Source: Molanna angustata (lineage: Eukaryota; Arthropoda; Insecta; Trichoptera; Molannidae). Taken from it: DNA of 64,000 nt. Under the pieces are notes generated by a model. The model saw only the letters and a list, made by a program, of their open reading frames with translations. It did no database searches and had not been told where the DNA came from. The position numbers and the translations under genes were made by a program. The stretch lies in the NCBI GenBank assembly GCA_963576475.1, contig OY754986.1, positions 12,592,493 to 12,656,492 of the forward strand. Direction: 5' to 3'. Of the stretch, positions 32,788 to 44,024 are shown piece by piece (position 1 is the stretch's first letter; each line of letters begins with the position of its first letter).

Positions 32788-33000
32788 CACGACATAATAT
32801 CCCGCAATGTGGGGTAACCAGCGACGGGTGTGCATTAGCTTATAAAAGAAAGCACATATGCGTATCACCAGTCTCGTCACACCTAAAAAGGTAACATTCG
32901 GAATGGGGGTGAAACTAATTGCTAAACTATGTGAGATGTTATTGTTGCCTGTATTATTTTCGATTACCCAGCTCTGACGGGATACCGTGGAAGCACTATT
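32788..33000 (-). mobile_element. Family X short interspersed element
   Basis: On the minus strand: GGGTAATCGAAAATAATACA, GCAACAATAACATCTCACAT, a CTTTTTAGGT segment, CGTCGCTGGTTACCCCACAT and then ATGGTATGTATGTATATA. Related copies are at 46905-47290 and 58660-58860. It is non-coding; a SINE is likely, because its 3' end equals that of the RTE-type family at 38785-39293. Confidence 0.65.
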
Positions 33001-33046
33001 CTAAACCGGTGTGTCACGGAAACGAAAAATAATCTAAATCTTTGAA

Positions 33047-33490
33047 GTACGTTCAACAAGACTCTGGAATAATTTGAGTCCTGATATAACTTCGTCAAAT
33101 TCGCTTTCCATTTTCAAGATAAGACTAAAGCAGGGATATCTCTCCGAAAATACCTGATCCCTCTCCTTTTACTCCCTTCCCTTTGCTACGTAATATTTAC
33201 TGAACAAGGAATATTTATCCCGAAACACCTGATCTTGATTTCCTCTTCTTGTTCTTCCCTAATCCTTTTTATTTGCTATTATGTTTTTTTTTGTTTTTCT
33301 TATTTTTCTTGGTGTTTCGTATATTTTCTTTGTTCTTTTATTAGTTTATTTATGTTGATGTACATATATAATTTTGTCACTCTGTATAAATCTGGTTGGT
33401 TGGAAGAAATTGCCTAATGGCTAAAAGCCCGCCGGTGTGCATTACATTTGTTTATATTATGTACAAAAGTTATATAAATAAATTAAATTA
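33047..33490 (+). pseudogene. CR1/Jockey-type LINE 3' end
   Basis: A 36-codon frame (33047-33157) reads VRSTRLWNNLSPDI and later SIFKIRLKQGYL, the end of a CR1/Jockey-type reverse-transcriptase polyprotein. A C/T-rich 3' UTR follows, then GGTTGGTTGGAAGAAATTGC, a short hairpin, CCCGCC, and a terminal AAATAAATTAAATTAA. The 3' tail is nearly the same as that of SINE family T2. All upstream domains are missing. Confidence 0.7.
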
Positions 33491-33805
33491 AAAAAGAATC
33501 GCACCCAAAACGTAGAAAGTGTCGTACCCAAAAAAATACTACTAATTGAATCGCGGGAATGTGCAGCTGATTAAAACAAGCCTGAGATTTAAAATACGCG
33601 AGCGAAAGCTTAGTAAGTAATTTTGTGCAGAAAGTTAAACGTGACCCACAATATGGGAGACATGCGACGCATTTTTCTTAAACCAAAAAAAGTAATAATT
33701 TATGATGAGCATCAGATGAAACTTATACATGATCGAAAGCGAAAGGTATCGCCGAGAAATGCTTAGGAAAAAATGACACCAATAAGATTTAAATTTCATA
33801 TATTC

Positions 33806-33860
33806 ATACTATCACGTCCCGTCCCTGACGGGGTAAGCTGAGAGAACCGAGAGCCACAGT
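33806..33860 (-). repeat. RTE-type family 3' terminus
   Basis: ACTATCACGTCCCGTCCCTG, ACGGGGTAAGC and GAGAGAACCGA match the terminal ~60 bases of the minus-strand RTE copy at 38785-39293. Confidence 0.6.
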
Positions 33861-34480
33861 GTTTGATGTTGAAAATCATCCTTGCATTGTTGCTCCCAGC
33901 AAGACCGTAGCCAGGGGGTGATCAATAATAATAATAATAATAATCCCCCTTGAAATGAAAAAAAAGAAAAATTTCTTTAGCGAGTAACAATTAGTCTGCA
34001 GTTACATACGGTGCATCCATTTCACTCTGTTGTTATACAAAACATAATAGTTAAAATCACTACGAACAAATTTCCCTACCTACTTTTATTTTTATTATAT
34101 GTATAACTTTGCTTTATGCTTGCTTGGTACTCGCACGGGGATACGCCAGCGGGGCGACTTGTTTCTACTGTGCCACTAAGCTAAACCCCCCCCCCCCGAA
34201 ATTATTTTCTGGCTACGGCCTTAGCTCCCAGTATAACACGGAGACATTCCTATGAATGAACGAATGACGGTACGGTGAGTGAATGACTGTCGTGGCGGTA
34301 TGAATGAATGAATGAATGAATTAAATATTTTATCAAAATTAATTAATACATCCTTTTCTAATCAATGCTAGTAGATTATTGTAATATATAAATACCTATT
34401 ATTTATTGTTGGTTTTTGATGTTAATAATAATTGGTACATACTTAAAGTCTGATTCAATTCTCAATGTCTTTATCCGGTC
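33861..34480. other. Simple-sequence-rich stretch
   Basis: Contains (TAA)n at 33930-33945, a run of ten C at ~34188-34197 and (GAAT)n at 34300-34320. No gene recognised. Confidence 0.6.
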
Positions 34481-34612
34481 TTACGAACTACGCGGCAAAG
34501 TGGGCAAGCCGTTTGGTTTTTGTGCGTGCGTCCTGAGTTCGATCCCCAGAAATTACCATATGGCAATAAACTAGCCACTTGCGCAGGGTGCAAGAAATTG
34601 TATATCACTATT
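34481..34612 (+). mobile_element. SINE family T2, internally deleted
   Basis: Box A-like GCGGCAAAGTGGGC, CAAGCCGTTTGGTTTTTGTG, box B GAGTTCGATCCCC, then directly ATGGCAATAAACTAGCCACT and a (TTA)-type end. The middle ~55 bases of the other T2 copies are missing. Confidence 0.75.
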
Positions 34613-34825
34613 ATTATCTTAAGAATATTAATCAAATTATTCCGATTGCCTTTAGTATAAATTTGATACCCAATAGATTATAATACAATAATATTGTAAC
34701 TCAACGATTTGCTTACATTTTTTGTTACAGTTCTTTTTGCATCCATATTTTATATTGACTATGGCCAAACACACACGCGATAACGCAATTAGGTCCTATG
34801 CAACCATAACAAATATTTTATTATA

Positions 34826-35879
34826 ACTAGTTGCATGTAACACATGAGATCCAACTGTCGATAGCGATAGTATGTATAGTTGAAGAATATGTACCAAACT
34901 ATAAACCCATAGATACATATTATTATTGAATATTTTCAGATATTTTGTTTTCTATACAACATATGTAGGTATGTATGTCAAGATAGGATAGTATGGAGGA
35001 AGATCCTTTTTCCTACCCAGAATATGCAAATAGCATGATGGTATGTATGTATGTTTGGAGATGACGTATCAAACTATTAAGTCTTCTTACATATTGTGTA
35101 TAGGCGACTGCCATACAAAATGTATGAAGCGATGTCGTCACTAAATTCAATTTTTAAAAAAATTGTTAAAAAAAAATTGAGATCTTCTACTACAATGTTA
35201 ATATTTTTTATAGAAAATTAAATTATCTAGTTGGGGTGTTTCGGCTTTTTTCGATAATTGTAAAAGTTTTGGAAATATAGGCAGTTAAACTCATAAATTT
35301 ATCATAAAAAAAATATTTTTCTTAATAAAAAATGTTTGAGAAACCCTGGAATTTTTTTGAAAAAACTAATTTGAGATTTTGTATTTTCCTATGTTTGTAC
35401 CAATTTTCAGCGTTCTAGCGTTTATGGTTTCTGAGATATATGGAAAAATAAAATAAAAATTCAAAAGTTGATAACCCCTGACTGAAACAAAAATTCAAAA
35501 TTCCGAGTATAAAAGTTTTGTAGGCCTGTAACTGTTTATATATTCTGAAATTTTAGGCTCTGTAAGTTGAGCGGATCAAAAGTTATAAGGGGGGGACGGA
35601 CACACAGACACACACACACACAGACACACACACAGACACACAGACACACACACAGACACACACACACACAGACACACGAAATGTTCTACTCCGAATTCTG
35701 AGTAAATCCGTGTATGGAACATATATGCTGCGAAGCCTCTAAGTTGGTGTTTTTTGACTTCAAAGTTGGAAAAGCCGTGAAAAAAGTAGACCTCTCCATA
35801 CAATTCTCGCGTATTCTGGCTTGATACATTGTCGATATGTTAAGAGAACAAAGTTCTCCTGAACAAATCGACAGTTGGA
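34826..35879 (+). mobile_element. Family H, complete copy E
   Basis: 1,054 bp, very similar to copy B throughout. Same termini, a larger (AC)n tract interrupted by CAGACAC (35599-35676), hairpin GAGAACAAAGTTCTC and terminal AAATCGACAGTTGGA. Similarity to copy B suggests relatively recent activity of the family. Confidence 0.87.
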
Positions 35880-37774
35880 TTATTATGTTTTACCCGTCAT
35901 TTAAGACTAATGATTCTTTTATTAAGAATTCTGAGTTTGTACCTTAATACTAATTGCCAAGCGAGTGTTGAGATTCGCAGAAAATGATCTAATGGTCGGG
36001 TAATTATGAAAATAGCCTAAACAAGAATCACTTCTCATAGCAAATTCCGTGTAAAGTTAATAAAAATAATTTATTTCCACTAAATATAAAATGTCCCTGA
36101 ACAGAAATTTGTTTTATTAAATAAATTTCGTCGTTTATCTTAATTAATAAAGCAATGATAGTGTCAATGTGTGTGTGTGTGTGTTTATCTCATGACTCCC
36201 GAAAAAAAAAGAGCTTTTTAAAATCTAATTTATGTACGTGCATGTGCCAGTAACTACATTTGATGAAGTGTCACGATAAAAATGTATTATTATTAAATAA
36301 ATTCAACAAATTAATTTTTCATGCTAAAATATAGGTAGGTACATAAAAAAATATACAAAAAACTATCGAAAAGCGCATTTTTTGCACAAAAATATCAGTT
36401 TGCATAAAAGTACGTTTTGATACGAATATATCAAGTATAACTTAGCATTTGGCGAAAAACACGGTGATTATTTCGTATAAAAATAATATTTTACAAATTT
36501 TTGTTCAAAACAAAGTCTATAATAGGCGGGAGGGTATGAGTGGATTTTTTTTAAACAATCTTTACACACTTGATGACGATATATATGAAAATGTAGGGAT
36601 TAGGACCAAAGCTTAATTCTAAACCATAGATTTGTTCAATCAAATTTAAAACCATTTCCCTTCATCCAATTATGCTAATATTCTATACACACTTGCTTAT
36701 GATGACAATATATATAAAAAGGGGAACTATGGCCAACACTAAGCTCTTTATAATGTTAACAGTCCCCATATGCAGAGAGGGTGGTGGTAGTAGTAACGAT
36801 TGGTAACTTTAAATTTTTTACAATGTTAATAATCAGTCAAAGTTTAAATCACTTCTCATTTTACTGAAATTTTATGTGGCAATATTATAAAAACGACTCC
36901 TTCACATATTTACATTCTTGGCCAACGGCGGAGCATTGAAGCTAGTTTAAAATAAAATGTATGTTACAAAATAATTTTTAAAAAAAGATCGCATTGGTAG
37001 AGACCAGGTAAACCTACACATTAATGCTGTCCCTGCTGATTTTCAAGTACCTACATATTTGAAAATATTAGCGAAAAAAAAAAACACAAAATTTGTAAAT
37101 ATGTCTACTTTACTACAGTAGACTTTGTAAATACTTCTTCTAAAGTTGACGTTTTTACAAAATTTTGCGTTTATTTTTATTTTTTTAAAAATGAACTTCT
37201 GCAAAGTTACTCACGCCAAGTTCGAAAAAATATTAGCGACATTCAGTACCATCCCTTATTTCGTTCAACTCCAAAAAATCTGCTTTAATACTTTATATTC
37301 TCGACAACAGTGTACCTACATACTGGACATTCAATCAAAACTCATCATCGGTTCCACAATAATCATTACAGACTCATCATCATGTTTCTCTTTGCCTATC
37401 AAGTAAAATTACTTTCTAAATCATCAACTAGATTTACCCACATATATATCTTATATTTACTGAATAATACAAATATATAATGTAACGTCGTTTAGTTATC
37501 ATAAAATGATTTATTCAATCAAACAATAATATGAAAACAAGGCATCGAAAGTTTGAGAGCTCATTTGAATTCCAAAGTAGAACAAATTATATTTAACTAG
37601 ATACAATTTCAATATCTAAACCACAGACTGTATGTATATGAGTGTAAAAAATGGTTTATTTCTAAGCCAATTTTTTCGAACTAAACAAATATGACCAATT
37701 AACAATGATACGTATGAATGAGTTAGTAAGATTTACTCTCATATAGACTTTTCGATTCAGCATTCGTTATTTTT
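35880..37774. other. Unannotated AT-rich stretch
   Basis: Holds a (GT)n tract at ~36170-36184 and a family-A-like 3' word (AGTCCCCATATGCAGAGAGG) at 36760-36800. No reading frame with recognisable homology, including the 86-codon frame at 37146-37406. Confidence 0.5.
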
Positions 37775-38395
37775 TATTTTTTTTTTTATTTATTAACAAA
37801 AACAATACAATGGTCACATATAAATCATAATTTAAAAAGGTATACAATTTCCATCATATAATTCATAATAACCCTCTTTAATTGAGATGAAATCTCATGT
37901 TAAAAGAGGGGAGTATCTATTTAATATTATTACATTTACCAAAACATTGTACATCTACTAAAAAATATGAAGCTACACAAAACAAGAATGAAATAACAAA
38001 AAATTAATAAATAAATCAGTACAATTTTTTTATTTTATTTTTAAATATACTATAATTTTTTTCGAGTCTAAGACTCAAAGGGAGTTCATTAAACCACTTA
38101 GTACCTTTATACTTATAGAAATGTTGTGAGGCAGTTGTACGTAAAAGAGGAATGGTAATACATCCTTGTGAATTTATTCTGCTGCTTAAAGAAAATGACA
38201 ATTGGTTTGAATTTGTAAGAATATCTTTATGAATTTGGAACAATGAGATTTTTTTGTAGATATTTTCAACAGTTGAAACTTTAAATTCTTGAAATAAATT
38301 AATAGTTGGATAATCAAATTTCTTTTTTAATATAATTTTAATAATGATTCTTTGAAAAACTTCTAAAGGCACTAAAGTGGTTTTAAAAGCTCCCC
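37775..38395 (-). pseudogene. CR1/Jockey-type LINE 3' end
   Basis: A minus-strand frame (38016-38372, 118 codons) carries the last domain of a CR1/Jockey-type element, with TTASQHFYKYKGTKWFNELP and a FKNKIKKLY end. A 3' UTR and an AATAAATAAAAAA-type tail at 37775-37800 follow. Upstream catalytic domains are missing. Confidence 0.65.
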
Positions 38396-38567
38396 CCCAA
38401 CATATGTTTCATTTAGAATTATATTTGGCTCTACAGCAAAAATATGAAGGATTCTCAAAAACAGTAAGATCGCAGCAAAATAACAAATTTTAATTCACAT
38501 TCTGTGCCGAGAAGAGAAACTGGAAGAAAAGCAAAAGAAAAGTAAAAAGTTTTATAAATTAATTAGT

Positions 38568-38750
38568 GGAATGGAGACCTGGCGAAGATAAAAGATGTAG
38601 AGGGAGACCCTACACGCGATAGTCTGATGATATAAAAAGAATGGCTGGTGATTTGGATGCAGAAGGCGCAATATAGAGAGATATTTGGAGGGATATGATG
38701 AAGGACTACGTTCAACAGTGGAAAGAAATGGTTGTATAATTAAGTAAGTA
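38568..38750 (+). pseudogene. RTE-type LINE terminal fragment
   Basis: Plus-strand words VEWRPGEDKRCRGRPYTR, SDDIKRMAG and VQQWKEM reproduce the GRP...SDDI...QQW signature of RTE-type C-termini. In-frame stops (CGATAG and ATATAG) break it. Confidence 0.65.
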
Positions 38751-38784
38751 GGTATATCAAATGAGACAGTTATATTTTAATTAG

Positions 38785-39293
38785 AAATACCATACATACA
38801 TACATACATACCATCACGCCATGTCCCTTACGGGGTAGGCAGAGAGAACCGAACGCCATATCTTTCTATCCTGGCACACATTCATCGCCTCGTCAACATT
38901 CATGCATCGTCTCATACATGTTCGTCTATTGTACATGCTTCTAACATTTCCGTCTTTCAGAATATCGTTCACATGGTCGTGCCATCCCTTTCTTGGGCGG
39001 CCCCGGCCTCTCAATCCATTCCTATCCGCATTGTATATTTTCTTCGTCAGGCGTTCCTCATTCATTCTACCCATGTGGCCAAACCATCTCAGTGTGTTCA
39101 CTTTCATTCTATTAATGATATCTTTCTTCATCTTACATTCTTTCCTTATGTTCTCATTTCTTACCCTGTCATACATCGTTCTATTGCAGATTCTTCTTAG
39201 CGATCTCATTTCAACAGCATTTATTCTGCTTTCGTGCGACTTCTGCCATGTCCAGGTTTCACTTGCATACGAAATTATTATTAGAAATACCAT
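38785..39293 (-). pseudogene. RTE-type LINE, C-terminal fragment with TATG tail
   Basis: A 159-codon minus-strand frame (38814-39293) with YASETWTWQKSHESRINA, LRWFGHMGRMNEERLTKKIY and RGRGRPRKGWHDHVNDI: the RTE-type region after the palm. The element ends GGTATG followed by (TATG)n at 38785-38812, a microsatellite tail typical of the clade. The same subfamily is at 40463, 56485, 57620 and 60530. The catalytic motif is absent; the copy is 5'-truncated. Confidence 0.8.
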
Positions 39294-39621
39294 TGAAATG
39301 ATTATGAAACGAAGCTATACATATAAACATTTTTTATTTCATTTTAATTGAGTTTTAGAAAAAAAAACAATGATGCATGAGATGGGGGGGGGGGCGTTGA
39401 AGAAACAGGAAGATGACTCAGTATGAACAGGTAAAAATGTCCAATTTATAAGTGAGAATAAAACAAATAGAGCCCGAAGCCAGATATTTGTTTTTCACTC
39501 GGAACCAATTAGCGTGTTTTTGCACTCAACAAAGTATTCAAATTTTGTGTGGAAAATTTTCAACATTTTCATAATTCGTTTGTCAAATTATTTTTGATTT
39601 AAATATTTTACTATGAAAACA
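39294..39621. other. Unannotated stretch
   Basis: AT-rich; includes a run of ten G at ~39385-39394. No gene recognised. Confidence 0.5.
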
Positions 39622-39845
39622 TGTTGCGAGACAGGGTACCGAGAGAAGGACACCCAGAATATTAAAATGGAGACCGTGGGAAAATAAAAGACCGGTAGGG
39701 CGACCAAAAAAATATGGGTCGACGATATTATTCCGGTTGCGGAAAGGGGTTGGCTGAGGGAGGCACAAGACAGAGAGAGATGGAGTTCATTGGAGGAGGC
39801 CTACATCCAGCAGTGGAGAAATGGCTGTCAAAGAAAAAGAAGAAG
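39622..39845 (+). pseudogene. RTE-type LINE terminal fragment, frameshifted
   Basis: Encodes RILKWRPWENKRPVGRPKK and, in another frame, DDIIPVAERGWLREAQDRER plus LEEAYIQQWRNG. It is close to the copy at 5440-6017. At least one frameshift lies between the two halves. The end is (GAA)n-like. Confidence 0.75.
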
Positions 39846-40462
39846 ATAATGAATACATGATAATACTTAAACGCCATTTTATGTAATGTTTCCTGAGCTT
39901 GGGGTCACAATAAAATATTTGAAAGTTACAAAAAATGAGAGGCAATGATCAGATATCCTTCAAAATCTAACGGGGTCTAAGCAAGTATTAGATACCTATA
40001 CAAATTTACAAAATAATCAAATGAGTACTTTAGTCTATAATCGATAAAGTAGAATAAACACGCCGTACATATGTAGCACATAGTAGATACACAACAAACA
40101 CACATATACATTGTGATGAAACTTAAAAATTGCAAATTAATAACTCCTCACAATATCCACTTGGGATAACGAGGAGAAAAAAAAAATTGCTGTTACTAGA
40201 AATATTAGATGGATCGAGTCAACTTAATGCAGCTGTTGAAATGATTTCATTAGTTTCAAAGCAATAGTACCTATAATATATAAGTGGAGTTGTCTGCATT
40301 CCATTAAATTGACAAATATTCTACAGTAAAGTTCCAAGCGACTCTTTGCCTACGTAATTGCGATTCAAACGGTAAACGACCTTGTAGATACCAGTCTAGG
40401 TAGGCCACAATTTCTTAAACATTTATGTGGGCATTGGTAAAAGACTGAAGTCTTGTTGCATA
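39846..40462. other. Unannotated stretch
   Basis: No gene or shared repeat recognised. Confidence 0.5.
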
Positions 40463-41190
40463 ATACCATCACGCCATGTCCCTCTCGGGGTAGGAAGAGA
40501 GAACCGAACGCCATATTTCTATCTTGGCACGCATCTATCGCCTTGTCTCATACACGTTCGTCTGTTGTTCACAATTCTAAGAATATCGTTCACATGGTTG
40601 TGCCATCCCTTTCTTGGGCGGCCCCGACCTCTCATTCCATTCCTGTCCGAACTGTATATTTTCTTTGCAAGGCGTTTCTCATTCATTCTCCCCATGTGGC
40701 CAAACCATCTCAATGTGTTCACATTCTATTAATGATATATTTCTTCATCTCACATTATTCTTTACTTCATTTTTTTGGGGTATATTTTTAAAAATGTTAT
40801 TTTAACATCTGCCTCCAAACATGATATTGCAAAAGTCAGTCAATTCAATATTTGATATACAATTTCCAGCGATGAAGGGTTAATAAAATATTGCTTACAT
40901 GATCAATATTAGCTGTTTGTGATGTCAAGGATCGGAATAAACAAACTAAGATAAACGCGACACTGTATTCGGGACGGTTGACGCATGAATCGCATCGGTT
41001 TGTACGAACGGCGATGATATCAATCTTCGTAAATCTTCTAGAACTGTCGAGGATATACAAATTGCAGCTATTGAGGAGGGCAACTACTATATCTTATTCT
41101 GTCATACATCGTTCTATTGCCCTTTTCAACTGCATTTATTCTGCTTTCCTGCGACTTCTGCTATGTCCAGGTTTCAGTTGCGTACCTCAA
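40463..41190 (-). pseudogene. RTE-type LINE fragment interrupted by ~300 bp
   Basis: Bases 40463-40790 encode LRWFGHMGRMNEKRLAKKIY and RGRGRPRKGWHNHVNDIL on the minus strand. Bases 41094-41190 match the next upstream part of the copy at 38785-39293. About 300 bp of unrelated AT-rich DNA separates them. I see no target duplication around the interruption. Confidence 0.65.
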
Positions 41191-41224
41191 GGTTGGCACT
41201 GCGATAGCGTTGTGAATTATTCAG

Positions 41225-41597
41225 TGAAAAACGGTTACGCGACGTCCTACGAAGACGATTCAAAGCGAACGCGATTGCGAAGCGATCCGATGCGGCTACA
41301 CGCGAATTCAATGCGATGCGGTGCGACGCGGTGGTGTTGTCCTACGTGCACGCGAATTGCGCTTCTGACATTATACTTAACCAAAAAAAAAACTATGCGT
41401 CCAATTCGCGTGAAAATATCAAACCAACTGATCGTGTTCGATTCGCATCGCGCCTCACCGTACCGTACCCTACTCGCGGTTGGTAATGTAGGACACTTCC
41501 ATAGTTACCGACTGTTTGTTATTTTCTCGCCGCGCCGTGCCGCTTCGCGTTCGCTTTGAATCGCCTACGTAGGACGTCGCGTTAACGGTTTCAGCAT
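41225..41597. mobile_element. CpG-rich family G, complete copy with terminal inverted repeats
   Basis: The left end GGTTACGCGACGTCCTACG followed by GATTCAAAGCGAACGCG is mirrored at the right by CGCGTTCGCTTTGAATCGCC and TACGTAGGACGTCGCGTTAA, giving ~45-bp imperfect inverted repeats. The interior is a CpG-dense block of GCGATGCGGTGCGACGCGG-like words, an A-run centre and a complementary-style block. Partial copies are at 7275 and 17112. No protein; MITE-like is the best guess. Confidence 0.7.
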
Positions 41598-41811
41598 TTC
41601 GCGGTGAAACTAATCATATTTTGCATTGAAGATAGACATCGGTTGAAAAAAATGTGTTGTGAGAATTTCATATGCTTGGAATTGTGGCATTCTTCCTGAC
41701 ATAAGTTCTACATACTGGAACATGTAAAAGTTAGAGTCGGCGAACCGTTCTACCTGGAACATGGATTCCCACTAGATGGATAATCTAAGTAAGGCGAGTC
41801 GATTTTGAAAT

Positions 41812-42500
41812 GATATTAACCAATGACCTTATAGTGCATATACGTATAAGGTCTTTGATATTAACAAACAATTTATCATCACTATTTATTTTTATTCGTT
41901 TTGGGGAAAACCAATGCAAACTATTAAGTTTAAATAAGCGTAGAAAGGTGTTCGATTTGATATTTTTATTTAAAATAGTGAATTGCTTTGTGGATTCAGC
42001 ATATCTGCTGGAGAAAATTGCCTTTCGTTGCCCTTTACGCAGTACTAGATCGAATGAATTATTTGCTATTCCTATGTGTAAAACTAATTATGCGCAGAAC
42101 TCTTTTGTCAGACGCAGTTGTAAATTGTATAATTCTGTCATTAAGTCTGATATAGATATTCTAAATAACGATTTTGCAGTTTTTAAAAGAAAACTTTTTA
42201 ATATTGTGTGAAAAGAATACTTTTTAACTTATATGTGGGTACGTGTTTACTGTTTTCTTTTTTTTTCATTTCTTGACTGGTTAACTGGTTAATTATTTTA
42301 TTTTTTTTATTTTTTATTATGTTATGTTTTATTTCAATCTTGTTTATTCTTCCTCTTGCTATAACTAATGTTTTTTCCTTCATAAAGTATCTTATTGTAA
42401 ACCATTTATGGAAACTTTGCTGGTTTATTTGATAATCATTTTGTATCATTACAATTTATTTATAAAACTGTATGTTTCCTTGATAAATAAATAAATAAAT
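41812..42500 (+). pseudogene. CR1/Jockey-type LINE 3' end
   Basis: A frame to 42211 encodes LSLNKRRKVFDLIFLFKIVN, RSTRSNELFAIP and FKRKLFNIV, the C-terminal domain of a CR1/Jockey-type element. Homology starts near 41890. A T-rich 3' UTR and (ATAA)n tail (42484-42500) follow. 5'-truncated and inactive. Confidence 0.75.
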
Positions 42501-42892
42501 CACCGTTTGAGAAGATCTGTGTATTAGGTACTGTTGTGTAGATGAAGTCGTTTACTTCCCCTGTCTTAATAAGGAGCGCACACGAGGCAACATTCACTTT
42601 GACATTAAATGAATCTTGTGAGCAATTATCAACATTACTGTTTAACTACCTGTGTACTTCAGCTCAACTCACCTTCAATGGAATGAAGTCCAGTGAATCA
42701 ACTACGTTCACTCATCATCGTATCAATTACTTATATGGCAATAAAAGAAAGCAATATTATCTACTTACGATGTGAATGAATGTGTAGTGTTTGTAGGAAA
42801 ATAAATGTATTTACAAATGAATCTTTGTTGGATCAGTTTGAGTTATTTTCGTACACTAATAAACGAAATACATATTAATGAATAAATACACC
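42501..42892. other. Unannotated stretch
   Basis: A 77-codon plus frame (42542-42775) without recognisable motifs; probably chance. Confidence 0.45.
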
Positions 42893-43360
42893 AAATGATA
42901 TTTTTATTGACAAACATTTTTTTCAACATCTCAATAAAGACGAAGTTGGGATATTGTAGAAGGACCAGGAACTCGAGGCACCTACAGGGCTTACGACCTG
43001 TCATCGGCTGGTTTACGTGATCACTTTATGCGCTTGCGCAACGTTAGTTTCACAATAGATGGCGTTACAAAAAGGTTTCTCCGTTACTCCATAGATGGCA
43101 ATAGTAATAATGTATTATTTTCAGGTAAAATGTTACACAGTATTCAAATATATAGAAATTTCAAAAATTACATCGATTAGGGAAATCAATAAGAAGGCAT
43201 AATTGGTGAACGTTGCGCAAGCGCATAAAGTGATCACGTAAACCAGCCGATGACAGGTCGTAAGCCCTGTAGGTGCCTCGAGTTCCTGGTTCTTCTACAA
43301 TATCCCAACTTCGTCTCTATTGAGATGTTGAAAAAATGTTTGTCAATAAAAATATCATTT
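42893..43360. mobile_element. Foldback element with ~153-bp arms
   Basis: AAATGATATTTTTATTGACA (42893 on) is the complement of TGTCAATAAAAATATCATTT (to 43360). The arms continue inward, nearly perfect, to CGCAACGTT at 43045 and AACGTTGCG at 43209, enclosing a ~163-base loop. Part of the loop recurs inverted at 25787-25850, and part of an arm recurs at 54540-54595. No ORF. Confidence 0.9.
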
Positions 43361-44024
43361 TACTCCCGAAAGGTAAAAAAATCCAATGTTTACGTACCTA
43401 TATGCAATTAAAAAAGAATATTCGATTTAAATACACCAAATTATATTTCCACAAAATTCAATTATAATGACGCACACAGGTGGGGACGCTGTAAATTTTG
43501 TGGTAAAGGATGATTTTTGCTTAAATTGGTTAGTTTTATTTTTGACCTTGATAATGCCGGCGATAACGTTCGGTTATTATAATCGAATTTTGTGGAAAAA
43601 TTCTTTGGTATAGTATATGTTCATTAATTTTAAAATTGATTTCCATTCTGTTTAGAATCATGAAACACATATTTGTTGGTGGTTGTCATTGTTTTTGACT
43701 ATGACAAATAATATCGAAAAATTATACGGAGTAAGCTAGTACCGGTTGATTGAGTGGTAGCTTTATGCGGCAGACTACTTTACGACCCTTATTTCCCTTT
43801 GTCCTTCCTACCCCTTCATTTCCAGTCAAAATCCTCTACACACTACTATAATGTTTCATGGCTTATTTTCATTATTTATTCTTCATTATTTATTTCTTAT
43901 CTAGATAGGTTCTGCACATTTTTGGTTTTGTATTTGTATATATATATATTTTTATTTTTGCTATTCAATTCCATTTATAATGTATTTCTCTTCCATTTCA
44001 TTTGTATTTTTGCTGATCATATTA
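43361..44024. other. Unannotated stretch
   Basis: C/T-rich segments near 43780-43840 resemble LINE 3' UTRs in composition, but no coding end is visible. Confidence 0.45.
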
